11,821 nucleotides of DNA from Actinomycetes bacterium (GTDB lineage Bacteria > Actinomycetota > Acidimicrobiia > Acidimicrobiales > RAAP-2), in contig JAKCEC010000028.1 in assembly GCA_021841725.1 (NCBI GenBank), positions 1 through 11,821 on the forward strand. Direction: 5' to 3'. A program made the position numbers and the translations under genes. Position 1 is the stretch's first letter. The number at the start of each line of letters is the position of its first letter. Shown here piece by piece: positions 1-8,931 of the stretch. A model generated the notes under the pieces. The model ran no database searches, was not told the origin of the DNA, and was given only the letters and a program-made list of their open reading frames with translations.

Positions 1-663
1 CCCTTCCCCAAAGGCCTCGGGACTGACCGACTCGTGGCGCAGCCGAATGGTCTGGGAGGGCAGGCCGAAGACCACCTCGTGGGTCCCGATGATGCCCCCC
101 GCGCGCAGGGACTTGACGTCGCACTCCACGACCCCGAGCGAGTGCGCGATGATCTTCGCGGTGCTCGACACGCCCTTCTTACGTCGAAAGTGCTCTTCGA
201 TGATCTCCACGTCCGCACCGGGGGTGATCAGTTGGAGGAGATTCGCCGCCAGGATGAGCAGATTGACCCCCAGGGTAATGTTGGGGGACCACAGAACCGC
301 CGTCGCCGTACTGAGGGTGCGCAACCGTTCTTGTTCCTCGTTCGAGTACTGCGAGATGGCGGTCACTATCGGTATGGCGCGCGCGGCGGCGGCGGCCCCG
401 TAGTAGGACAGGCCCTGGGTGCTGGAGAAGTCGATGATGGCGTCGACGGGGTACACGTCGAGCAGAACATCGATGGGCACGGCGCCACTGGAGAAGATGC
501 GACTCTCGCCGTGATCGCCGCGGTCGAGCACGTCACTCCAGGAGTTTCGAGCGCCGTGGTCCGACTTACGCACCACCCACTCGAGGGAAGTGTCATCACA
601 CGCCACGATCGACCGAGCCACGTGTCGCCCCGTCTTGCCAATGCCGAACAATCCAATTCTCAT
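1..663 (-). CDS. DapB-like reductase (4-hydroxy-tetrahydrodipicolinate reductase family), C-terminus cut by window edge
   Basis: The minus-strand frame opens with ATG at 663 and runs without a stop to the window edge, giving 221 residues; a typical DapB has about 240-270, so roughly the last 25 or more are missing. It begins MRIGLFGIGKTGRHVARS, a Rossmann nucleotide-binding loop. It then carries DapB-family blocks: IIDFSSTQGLSYYG (about 114-127), SPNITLGVNLLI (about 145-156), DVEIIEEHFRRKK (about 170-182) and GTHEVVFG followed by IRLRHESVS (about 209-216 and 205 onward to the edge). Known DapB enzymes reduce hydroxy-tetrahydrodipicolinate with NAD(P)H in lysine/diaminopimelate synthesis. The first signature His and Lys are kept (EEH..RK), but the second His is Phe and the DAPSGTA loop is replaced by a shorter GVSSTA. 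The loop usually GRMG is KTG here. It may therefore be a paralogue with another substrate. An AGGAGG ribosome site lies seven bases upstream. Family membership is strong; exact reaction uncertain. Confidence 0.82.
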   Translation of the reverse strand, partial: MRIGLFGIGKTGRHVARSIVACDDTSLEWVVRKSDHGARNSWSDVLDRGDHGESRIFSSGAVPIDVLLDVYPVDAIIDFSSTQGLSYYGAAAAARAIPIVTAISQYSNEEQERLRTLSTATAVLWSPNITLGVNLLILAANLLQLITPGADVEIIEEHFRRKKGVSSTAKIIAHSLGVVECDVKSLRAGGIIGTHEVVFGLPSQTIRLRHESVSPEAFGEG

Positions 664-670
664 GGGAGAT

Positions 671-676
671 CCTCCT
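671..676 (-). promoter_or_regulatory. Shine-Dalgarno site of the dapB-like gene
   Basis: On the minus strand AGGAGG sits seven bases before the ATG at 663. It is the strongest ribosome binding site in the window and fixes the start of the dapB-like gene, which supports a normal leadered transcript for it. Confidence 0.8.
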
Positions 677-707
677 ACCGATGCACGGGTACGCGAGGTA
701 CAACGGC

Positions 708-737
708 AGACTAAGTCGCCGAGTGTCTCGGGGGCAA
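708..737 (-). promoter_or_regulatory. Candidate promoter of the dapB-like gene
   Basis: On the minus strand TTGCCC (737 to 732) is followed after 18 bases by TAGTCT (713 to 708), which fits the actinobacterial TAnnnT -10 pattern. Transcription would start near 700, leaving a leader of about 37 bases that contains the AGGAGG site. Both hexamers are imperfect, so this is a suggestion only. Confidence 0.3.
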
Positions 738-905
738 CGAGTTGCTGGGTGTTGCCTCGGACGCACCTGTGTACTTCCATAGAATGGTGGTGTCGGTGAC
801 GTGAAAGTAACGCTCACCTGCACGAATGTCAATCGCCGATTGGTTCGCGCTCACGCATTCGCTAATGAGATAGGAGATCCGTCGGGCCCTCGCGTGACGG
901 CGGGC

Positions 906-920
906 GCGCCGCTGCGGCGC
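906..920. repeat. Perfect GC-rich palindrome upstream of nadK
   Basis: GCGCCGC and its exact inverse complement GCGGCGC flank a single T at 913. No T-run follows, so it is not an intrinsic terminator. It lies about 17 bases upstream of the -10-like TACCAT (937-942), in the position where a -35 or operator would sit. It could be a dimeric repressor site or simply chance in GC-rich DNA. Confidence 0.4.
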
Positions 921-936
921 ACCAACGCACAGTCGC

Positions 937-953
937 TACCATTAGCCACGAGG
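937..953 (+). promoter_or_regulatory. Candidate -10 element and ribosome site of nadK
   Basis: TACCAT at 937-942 fits the TAnnnT -10 pattern, so transcription would begin near 949-951. GAGG at 950-953 lies six bases before the GTG at 960 and is the likely ribosome site. The implied leader would be only about ten bases. No good -35 is visible; the upstream position is occupied by the palindrome at 906-920. Confidence 0.35.
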
Positions 954-959
954 TAATAC

Positions 960-1769
960 GTGACCAACATCCTTTTTACGGCGTTCTCCAACCGCACCGA
1001 CGCGCTCGATTTGGCCAACGAAGCCGCTCGGGGACTGCGCGAAGTGGGGATCGACTCCGCGACGTACTTCCTCGATCACCCCGACGCCCCCTCGCTTGAT
1101 TCTTCCACCATGGTGGTGAGCCTGGGCGGAGACGGGACGTTCTTGCGCGCTGCGCGCCTGGCCCACGAGCACGACGCCATGGTTCTCCCCGTGAATCTGG
1201 GCACCATGGGATTCCTGCTCGACGTGCCGTCGGATCAAATCGTCACCTCCGTCAAGGATGCGCTCGTGTCCGCGCGCGTGGTCGAGCGCCTCGCCCTGGC
1301 CATCTCCATCGAAGGATCGGGTACGAGCGACTTCGCCCTCAACGACGTCGTGGTCGAACGTCAGCGCGTCGGACACATGGTCCGAGTGCGTACGTACGTG
1401 GGTGACGACGAGTACCTCACCTATTCGGCCGACGGCGTCCTGGTCGCCACCCCCACCGGCAGCACGGGCTACAACTTTTCGGCGGGGGGGCCCGTCGTCG
1501 ACGCGTCCCTGTCCGTGATGATTATCACCCCCATCGCTCCGCACTTCACCATCGACCGCTCGATCGTGGTGGACGCCGACACGACCGTGCGCCTCGTGGC
1601 GCACAAGAAACCGGCGGCGGTGGTCGCCGACGGGACTGAGATCGGTGTCATCGAGCCCGGCCAGGCCGTACTGGTTCACCGCAGCCCCACGCCGGTGCGC
1701 GTCATCTCCTCGGGCGCCTTCGAGCTCGGTGTGCGCCTACGCCAGAGCCTTCGAGAGGGCCATGCCTAA
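960..1769 (+). CDS. nadK: NAD kinase
   Basis: Cytosolic NAD kinase makes NADP+ from NAD+ using ATP or polyphosphate. The 269-residue product has the diagnostic GGDGT motif at 56-60, followed by PVNLGTMGFL (77-86), an LNDVVVER block (127-134; most family members have NE here) and the glycine-rich TPTGSTGYNFSAGGP loop (164-178; TAY is commoner than TGY). The length is at the short end of the bacterial range (about 270-310). GTG at 960 is the first possible start because an in-frame TAA lies at 954-956, and GAGG at 950-953 gives the ribosome site. The 3' end overlaps recN by eight bases, so the two are very likely co-transcribed. The nadK-recN pairing is the usual actinobacterial order; the tlyA gene that precedes nadK in Mycobacterium is absent here. 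Confidence 0.97.
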   Translation: MTNILFTAFSNRTDALDLANEAARGLREVGIDSATYFLDHPDAPSLDSSTMVVSLGGDGTFLRAARLAHEHDAMVLPVNLGTMGFLLDVPSDQIVTSVKDALVSARVVERLALAISIEGSGTSDFALNDVVVERQRVGHMVRVRTYVGDDEYLTYSADGVLVATPTGSTGYNFSAGGPVVDASLSVMIITPIAPHFTIDRSIVVDADTTVRLVAHKKPAAVVADGTEIGVIEPGQAVLVHRSPTPVRVISSGAFELGVRLRQSLREGHA

Positions 1770-3351
1770 GGCCCAACTGCTCGAACTCTACGCTCGGGCC
1801 CTGGGTGTCATCGAGGAGGCGCACATTGAATTTGGCGAGGGGTTCAACGTGCTCACTGGTGAGACGGGGGCGGGCAAGACCCTCCTGGTGGGCGCCCTCG
1901 AACTCTGCCTCGGGGCCGACGCGGCGGCGTCGCGCGGAGCCCTGCGAGGCGACTCGCGCGCCGTCGCCCTCTTCGCCCTCGAGAACGGCACCGAGGTTCA
2001 TTTCGCGCGAGAGTCCTCCGCGTCGAACCGATTGCGGGCGTCGCTCAACGGCGAGCCCTCCAGTGCCGACGTGCTGCGCCAACGCGCCGCCGAGGTGATC
2101 GTCATCCACGGACAACACGACTCCCTGGCCCTGCGCTCGCGCGCGGAGGTGCTGCGACTCGTTGACGCCGCCGGGGGGGTGCGCGTCGACGAGTTGCTCG
2201 ACGTCCGGCGCGAGATGGGCGCCCTGCTGGGCGAACGTGAGACCCTGGGCGGTGACGCCGCGAGTCGCGAGCGCGAGCGCGACTTCGTGGGATTCCAACT
2301 CGCGGAGTTGCGCGACGCGCAGCTGCACGACGTCCACGAACTCGACGACACGCTCGAAGAGCTGACGCGACTCAGCGCCCTGCGGGAGGCCCAGAGTGTG
2401 CTGCTCGCGGTGATTGACGAGTTGGACGGTGACGACGATCAGGTGATTCTGTCGCGCTGGGCCCACGTGATCGCGCGGCTTCCGCGCGGCGTCGGCGTCG
2501 ACGACCTGCGCGAGGAGATGTCGAATGTCCTCGACACGGGCCGCGCCCTCGTGCACGAGCTCAGCGTGCGCGCCCAACCCGACCACGTCGACCCCGAGCA
2601 CCTCGCACGACTCGAGGCCCGCGTCACGCGTCTGCAGCTCCTGGTCCGCAAGTACGGGGGGTCGCTCGAGGAGGCCGTCCTGCGACGCGACGAATTCGCC
2701 GCGCGACTCGAGGTACTGGCGGAGGCCGAGGAACGGCTGGCTGAGATCGAAGCCCACCTGGCCGACCTACGCACGCGCGAACGCGCCCTCGCCGCGCGCG
2801 CGCGCGCCCAGCGCGTGGCGGCGGGCGACGACCTGACCCAGCGGATCCGCGCGCAACTGCCACGCGTCGCGCTCTCGCACGCGACGCTGCGCTTCGTGGT
2901 TGACGGGGAAGACGGCTCGGACGTCCAACTCCTCTTCGCCCCCAACCCCGGCCAGCCCGAGGGTGCGCTACAGTCGCTCGCCAGCGGGGGGGAGTTGAGC
3001 CGAGTGTTACTGGCCCTCTCCCTCGAAACGGCCCACGGCGACGTGGTCGCGGTGTTCGACGAGGTCGACGCGGGGGTCGGGGGACAGGTGGCCCAGCAGA
3101 TCGGCGAGTGCCTACGTGAAGTGGCGACGTCCCAGCAGGTGATCGCCGTGACGCACCTGGCCTCGGTCGCCGCCCAGGCCGCGCACCATTTCGTCATCGA
3201 GAAGTCGGTCTCGAGCGACGCGACGTCCACCACCGTGCGTCGGGTCACGGGCGAGGAGCGGGTACGCGAGATCGCGCGCATGCTGGCCGGCGACGCCCTG
3301 AGTGACGAGGCTCACGCCCTGGCGCGCAGATTGTTGGAATCGGTCGGCTAG
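1762..3351 (+). CDS. recN: DNA repair protein RecN
   Basis: RecN is an SMC-like ATPase that acts early in double-strand break repair. The 529-residue product has an N-terminal Walker A GETGAGKT at 33-40, the RecN block IHGQHDSL (115-122), a long charged helical, probably coiled-coil, middle from about 130 to 385, the ABC signature SGGELSR (408-414), Walker B with catalytic acid VFDEVD (431-436) and the H-loop VTHLASVAAQA (463-473). It is somewhat shorter than the usual 550-590 residues, the loss being in the coiled-coil arms. The ATG at 1762 is chosen because LLELYARALGVIEEA follows it closely, as in other RecN proteins. The open frame extends further upstream, but there it overlaps nadK in another frame. 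The start overlaps the nadK end by eight bases; GAGAGGG just upstream is close, so coupled translation is likely. Confidence 0.97.
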   Translation: MPKAQLLELYARALGVIEEAHIEFGEGFNVLTGETGAGKTLLVGALELCLGADAAASRGALRGDSRAVALFALENGTEVHFARESSASNRLRASLNGEPSSADVLRQRAAEVIVIHGQHDSLALRSRAEVLRLVDAAGGVRVDELLDVRREMGALLGERETLGGDAASRERERDFVGFQLAELRDAQLHDVHELDDTLEELTRLSALREAQSVLLAVIDELDGDDDQVILSRWAHVIARLPRGVGVDDLREEMSNVLDTGRALVHELSVRAQPDHVDPEHLARLEARVTRLQLLVRKYGGSLEEAVLRRDEFAARLEVLAEAEERLAEIEAHLADLRTRERALAARARAQRVAAGDDLTQRIRAQLPRVALSHATLRFVVDGEDGSDVQLLFAPNPGQPEGALQSLASGGELSRVLLALSLETAHGDVVAVFDEVDAGVGGQVAQQIGECLREVATSQQVIAVTHLASVAAQAAHHFVIEKSVSSDATSTTVRRVTGEERVREIARMLAGDALSDEAHALARRLLESVG

Positions 3352-3376
3352 TTCATCGTCTGCAACGACCCGGGAC

Positions 3377-5591
<2,215 letters not shown>

Positions 5592-5605
<14 letters not shown>

Positions 5606-6488
5606 CACACTGGTCGGTGAGTACCTGCGGTGGCTCACCGTGGAGAGGGGGCGGAGTCGCGCCACCATTGAGGCGTATCGCCGCGATCTGCACTCCTTTC
5701 TCTCGTGGTGGGGGGAACGCGATCTGCGCGAGGTGACCGGCGCGGACGTCGAGTCCTACCTCAACGAGTTGCGCGACACCCGCGCGGCGAGTTCCGTCGC
5801 CCGCTCGCTCTCCTCGCTGCGCGGCTGGTGGGGGTTCCTACGCCAGGAGGGGGTGCTCACCGTCGACCCCATCGCCCACGTGACGCCGGCGCGTCGTGGA
5901 CGCACCCTGCCCAAGCCATTGCCCGAGGACGTCATGGCGCACCTCCTGGACACGCTGACGACACACACCCCGGTGGACCGGCGCGACCGCGCGCTCCTCG
6001 AACTGCTCTACGGGACCGGCGCTCGCGTCTCCGAGGTCGTCGGCCTCGAACTGCACGACCTCGACTTCGACGAAGAACTGCTGCGCGTGACGGGCAAGGG
6101 CTCCAAACAGCGTCTCGTGCCCATGGGTCGCTCCCTGCGCGAGGCGCTGCGTTCCTACCTGTCGGCGGGCGGGCGCCCGGAGTTCCCCAAGCCCCGCGCC
6201 CACGCCTTCCTCTTCGTCAACACCCGCGGCGGGCCCCTATCGCGCCAGGGCGTCGACTTGATCATCGCCTCGCGGGCGCTGCGCGCCGGCGTCGACCGAT
6301 CGACTGTCAGCGCCCACGTCTTTCGACACAGTTGCGCCACCCACATGCTGGCCCACGGCGCGGACATCCGCGTCGTGCAGGAGCTCCTCGGGCACGCTTC
6401 CATCGCCACCACGCAGCTGTACACCGCGGTGTCGATAACCTCATTGCAACGCATCTATGCCGACGCCCACCCCCGAGCCCACGACTGA
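5592..6488 (+). CDS. xerD: Tyrosine site-specific recombinase XerD
   Basis: XerD, normally with XerC, resolves chromosome dimers at dif during division. The 298-residue product has the expected length. An N-terminal SAM-like core-binding domain (about 5-90, with LVGEYLRWL and ATIEAYRRDL) precedes the catalytic domain (about 107-290). The full tyrosine recombinase set is visible: Arg145 in GARVSE, Lys169 in VTGKGSKQR, His242 and Arg245 in SAHVFRH, His268 in LLGHAS and the nucleophile Tyr277 in TQLYTAV. XerD rather than XerC is chosen from its place after pyrG-NUDIX, a conserved actinobacterial order; the sequence alone would not settle this firmly. The ATG lies inside the end of the NUDIX gene (14-base overlap), with GGAG three bases upstream. 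No dif-like site or inverted repeats of an integrative element are seen nearby, so this is a housekeeping enzyme. Confidence 0.93.
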
Positions 6489-6503
6489 CGAGGCCGCGCA
6501 CCC

Positions 6504-7142
6504 GTGATCACCTTCTACTACCTCCTAGCCATCGTGCCCTCGATCATCCTGCACGAGATCAGCCACGGTTTCGTGGCCAACCTCTGCGGTGACCCGACCG
6601 CCAAGAACGCCCACCGGCTGACGCTCAACCCGCTGCGCCACATCGACCCCTTCGGGACCATCCTGCTGCCGTTCCTGCTCATCGCCACGGGCTTGCCCGC
6701 CTTCGGGTGGGCCAAGCCCGTTCCCGTTAACGTCGCGCGTCTTCGCAAACCCCGCTCCCAGTCGCTCTACGTGTCACTCGCCGGACCACTGACCAACATC
6801 ATCCTGTCCGCCATCGCCTTCGTCTACGTGCACTACGAGCTGCACCACGCCAGCGCGGCGATCATCAACTCGAGCACGTCCTTCTTCACGTTCATGGTCT
6901 TCTTCGGCGTCGTCAACCTCATCCTCGCGGTCTTCAATCTCCTGCCGATTCCGCCCCTGGACGGGTCCGCCGTCATCGAACGACTCGTGCCGGCGCGCCA
7001 CCTGCCGCGCTACTACCAACTGCGCGCGCGCGCACTGCCGTTCCTCATGGGCGCCCTGATCCTCAACGCCCTGACCCTGCACGTCGGTGCCACCTGGCTC
7101 TCCAGCCTCGAGCAGCACTGGATCGACCTCGTGCAGCGCTAG
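6504..7142 (+). CDS. Site-2 protease family (M50) membrane metalloprotease
   Basis: This 212-residue, mostly hydrophobic protein is a short M50 zinc protease, a family that cuts substrates within the membrane. The zinc-binding HEISH lies at 17-21 in the first membrane helix (about 2-22). The third zinc ligand is in NLLPIPPLDG (145-154), with Asp153 after a helix at about 127-147. Further membrane segments are at about 50-69, 88-110 (with AGPLTN at 93-98, common in this family) and 178-199. No PDZ domain is present, unlike RseP/Rip1-type proteases, so it belongs with the small, poorly characterised group often annotated as site-2 protease family protein. Start is GTG at 6504, 15 bases after xerD, with GAGG at 6490-6493. 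In Mycobacterium a parA-like gene lies between xerD and scpA; here this gene and trpS fill that interval. Its substrate is unknown. Confidence 0.92.
   Translation: MITFYYLLAIVPSIILHEISHGFVANLCGDPTAKNAHRLTLNPLRHIDPFGTILLPFLLIATGLPAFGWAKPVPVNVARLRKPRSQSLYVSLAGPLTNIILSAIAFVYVHYELHHASAAIINSSTSFFTFMVFFGVVNLILAVFNLLPIPPLDGSAVIERLVPARHLPRYYQLRARALPFLMGALILNALTLHVGATWLSSLEQHWIDLVQR
7139..7142. other. Shared CTAG stop codons of convergent genes
   Basis: The palindrome CTAG provides TAG at 7140-7142 for the plus-strand protease gene and TAG (read from 7141 to 7139) for trpS on the other strand. The genes converge with a four-base overlap, so there is no room for an intergenic bidirectional terminator. 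Any termination signal must lie inside the opposing coding sequence. Confidence 0.97.
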
Positions 7143-8104
7143 AGACCCATCGCCTCGGCGGCGCGCCGGTACAGCGGGCCCGCCACCGCCGCCGCCTTCT
7201 CGGCCCCTCGCGCGGCCAGGACGCGCAGCGCACCCTCGTCGGGACGTATCTCGCGGTAGCGCCGCTGGATCGGTTCCATCGAGGAGATGACGAGCTCGGC
7301 CAGGTCCTTCTTCAGGTCGCCGTAACGGTCGTAGCGCGACGCGACCGCGTCGGGCGTCTCAGCGGAGAAGCTCGCGTAGAGCTCGAGGAGGTTCGAGAGT
7401 CCGGGCTTCTTCTCCTCGTCCCAGCGCACCTCGTTGTCGGTGTCGGTGACCGCCCGCATCACCTTGCGCTCGATGTCGCGAGGTTCGTCGTGCACGTAGA
7501 TGAGACCGAGCGGACTGGCCAGGGATTTGGACATCTTGCGCGTCGGCTCTTGGAGGTCCATGACCCGCGCCGACGCCGTCGGCTGCACGCCGACGGGCAC
7601 CGTGAAGACCTCGCCGTAGCGGTTGTTGAAGCGTTCGGCAATCTCGCGCGTCAGTTCCAAGTGCTGGCGTTGGTCGTCGCCGACGGGCACCTCGGTCGCG
7701 GAGTAGAGCAGGATGTCGCCCGCCATGAGCACCGGGTACGTGAGCAGACTGACCCGGTAGCCCTCCTGGCGCGACGCCTTCTCCTTGAACTGCGTCATGC
7801 GCGAGAGTTCGCCGTAGCTGGCCACGCACTCCAGCAGCCAGTTCATTTGCGCGTGGTAGGGCACCTGGCTCTGCACGAATACGGTGCAGACGTCGGGGTC
7901 CAGGCCCGCCGCCACCAGGGTGGCCAAGTAGTCCAGCGTCTGCTGGCGTAGACGGGCGGGCTCGATCTGCAGGGTGAGGGCGTGTAGATCGACGATGCAG
8001 TAGAAGGCGTCGACGTTCTGCGCCGCCACCCACTGACGGACCGCGCCCACGTAATTGCCGATGTGCATGGAGCCCGAAGGCTGGATTCCCGAGAGGATGC
8101 GCAT
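7139..8104 (-). CDS. trpS: Tryptophanyl-tRNA synthetase
   Basis: TrpS is the class I aminoacyl-tRNA synthetase that charges tRNA-Trp. The 321-residue product opens MRILSGIQPSGSMHIGNYVG, with the HIGH-type signature HIGN at 14-17. It has IVDLHALT (37-44), MAGDILLY (127-134), the VGDDQRQHLE block (141-150) and the KMSKS loop at 190-194. Length and motif order match bacterial TrpS. It is the only minus-strand gene in the interior of the window, converging on the M50 gene and diverging from scpA. ATG at 8104 has no Shine-Dalgarno site. Instead TACGAT ends six bases before it, which suggests that the transcript begins at the start codon. TrpS is not part of the conserved nadK-to-rlu backbone and its place here looks lineage-specific. 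It also stands near the aroH-tyrA-aroA block, though on the opposite strand. Confidence 0.97.
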   Translation of the reverse strand: MRILSGIQPSGSMHIGNYVGAVRQWVAAQNVDAFYCIVDLHALTLQIEPARLRQQTLDYLATLVAAGLDPDVCTVFVQSQVPYHAQMNWLLECVASYGELSRMTQFKEKASRQEGYRVSLLTYPVLMAGDILLYSATEVPVGDDQRQHLELTREIAERFNNRYGEVFTVPVGVQPTASARVMDLQEPTRKMSKSLASPLGLIYVHDEPRDIERKVMRAVTDTDNEVRWDEEKKPGLSNLLELYASFSAETPDAVASRYDRYGDLKKDLAELVISSMEPIQRRYREIRPDEGALRVLAARGAEKAAAVAGPLYRRAAEAMGL

Positions 8105-8110
8105 GGACCA

Positions 8111-8116
8111 ATCGTA
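8111..8116 (-). promoter_or_regulatory. Candidate -10 element for leaderless trpS transcript
   Basis: On the minus strand TACGAT (8116 to 8111) is followed by exactly six bases and then the trpS ATG at 8104. TAnnnT six to eight bases before a start codon is the known layout of leaderless actinobacterial transcripts. No Shine-Dalgarno site and no clear -35 are seen. Confidence 0.55.
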
Positions 8117-8142
8117 GAGGAGGCGCGGTGGCGCGGATTTAC

Positions 8143-8148
8143 TAGAGT
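8143..8148 (+). promoter_or_regulatory. Candidate -10 element for leaderless scpA transcript
   Basis: TAGAGT (8143-8148) is followed by six bases and then the scpA GTG at 8155. The purine-rich GAGGAGG upstream (8116-8122) is more than 30 bases away and cannot serve this start. The element lies back to back with the trpS -10 in a 50-base divergent gap, so the two promoters may influence each other. Confidence 0.5.
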
Positions 8149-8154
8149 GACCCT

Positions 8155-8931
8155 GTGACCTACGTCGTGACGACGCCGTCCTTCAGCGGACCCATCGAAG
8201 TGCTACTGCAACTCATCAGCAGTCACGACGTCGACATCCTCGAGGTGCCCCTCGCCCCCGTCGTGGACGACTTCGTCGCGACCCTGCGCGACGGCGCGAC
8301 CTCGCGGGACGTCGAAGAGCTCTCCGAATTCCTCCTGATCGCCTCCATCCTCTTGGAACTCAAGAGTCAGCGACTCCTGCCCGGTCGGGACAGCACCGAG
8401 CCCGATGAGGAATTCATTGGCTGGGAGGAACGCGACGTGCTCCTCGCGCGCCTGTTGGAGCTGCGCACGTACGCGAGTCTGTCCGACACCTTCGTCGGAC
8501 TCTTCGAGCGGGCGGCTAAGTCGTTCGCTCGCCTGCGCGGCATCGACGAGGGCTTCGTGGTGCGCCCCCCCGACCTTCTGGCGGGGGTCACCACCGCACA
8601 ACTCGCGGCGGCCTACCTACGCGGTATCGAAGAGAAACCGGTGCCGGTCGTGCGCCTGCACCACGTGACGGTGGACGCGGTGACCGTCGCGGAGACGGTG
8701 GTCGTCCTCGCCCAACGCCTACCCGGGCTGGGCCCGATGTCCTTTCGCCAGTTGACCGCGGGCCTCGAGACGCGCATCGAGATCATCGTGCACTTCCTCG
8801 CCATCCTCGAACTGTGCAAACTCGGGCACATCGACTTGGGCCAGGGGGCCACCTTCGGTGACCTGGAGATCGCCTGGATTGACGTGAATTCACGGCTTGA
8901 TATGGGAAGGATCGACGCCTATGAGGGATGA
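8155..8931 (+). CDS. scpA: Segregation and condensation protein A
   Basis: ScpA is the kleisin subunit that, with ScpB, joins the SMC heads in bacterial condensin for chromosome organisation and segregation. The 258-residue product has the family opening FSGPIEVLLQLI (10-21) followed by DVDILEVPLAPVVDDF (25-40), the acidic helix EELSEFLLIASILLELKSQRLL (54-75) and a C-terminal winged-helix region ending in LELCKLGHIDLGQ (221-233). Size and layout are normal. GTG at 8155 is chosen because the family N-terminus starts directly after it; no ribosome site precedes it, and a -10-like TAGAGT six bases upstream suggests leaderless translation. The gene overlaps scpB by 11 bases, which fits the need for matched subunit amounts. 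smc is not in this window. Confidence 0.96.
   Translation: MTYVVTTPSFSGPIEVLLQLISSHDVDILEVPLAPVVDDFVATLRDGATSRDVEELSEFLLIASILLELKSQRLLPGRDSTEPDEEFIGWEERDVLLARLLELRTYASLSDTFVGLFERAAKSFARLRGIDEGFVVRPPDLLAGVTTAQLAAAYLRGIEEKPVPVVRLHHVTVDAVTVAETVVVLAQRLPGLGPMSFRQLTAGLETRIEIIVHFLAILELCKLGHIDLGQGATFGDLEIAWIDVNSRLDMGRIDAYEG
8907..8911 (+). promoter_or_regulatory. Shine-Dalgarno site deciding the scpB start
   Basis: AAGGA, within GGGAAGGA, lies nine bases before the ATG at 8921 and inside the scpA coding end. It favours 8921 over the upstream in-frame TTG at 8897, which would add eight residues with no family likeness. Confidence 0.6.

Larger units (their letters stand above)
664..959. other. Intergenic region between divergent dapB-like gene and nadK
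   Basis: This 296-base stretch separates two divergent genes and is visibly less GC-rich than its flanks in the part from about 770 to 890. I see no convincing gene in it. It holds a candidate minus-strand promoter (708-737), an isolated -10-like TAGAAT on the plus strand at 780-785 without a good -35 at normal spacing, a perfect 7-base inverted repeat at 906-920 and a plus-strand -10-like TACCAT at 937-942. A GTG-initiated frame of 51 codons (801-956) ends just before nadK, but its codon use is unlike the neighbouring genes. Confidence 0.6.

Noticed and set aside
34..714. Plus-strand open frame of 226 codons over the dapB-like gene
   Set aside because: It resembles no family and runs through the start of the minus-strand gene, whose translation has clear DapB blocks and a strong ribosome site.
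780..785. TAGAAT as a main nadK promoter
   Set aside because: A good -10 by itself, but the nearest TTG-type -35 (752-757) is 22 bases away and it lies about 175 bases before nadK; left as a remark only.
801..956. GTG-started frame of 51 codons ending just before nadK
   Set aside because: No ribosome site, third codon positions not GC-biased like neighbours, no recognisable domain; probably chance, though a comparison across relatives could reopen it.
1702..2757. Long antisense open frame (351 codons) over recN
   Set aside because: GC-rich third positions suppress stops on the opposite strand; its product is low-complexity and unlike known families, while recN has all its motifs.
8116..8122. 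GAGGAGG as ribosome site on the plus strand
   Set aside because: The only start at proper spacing (GTG 8129) meets a stop after five codons, and scpA begins more than 30 bases away.
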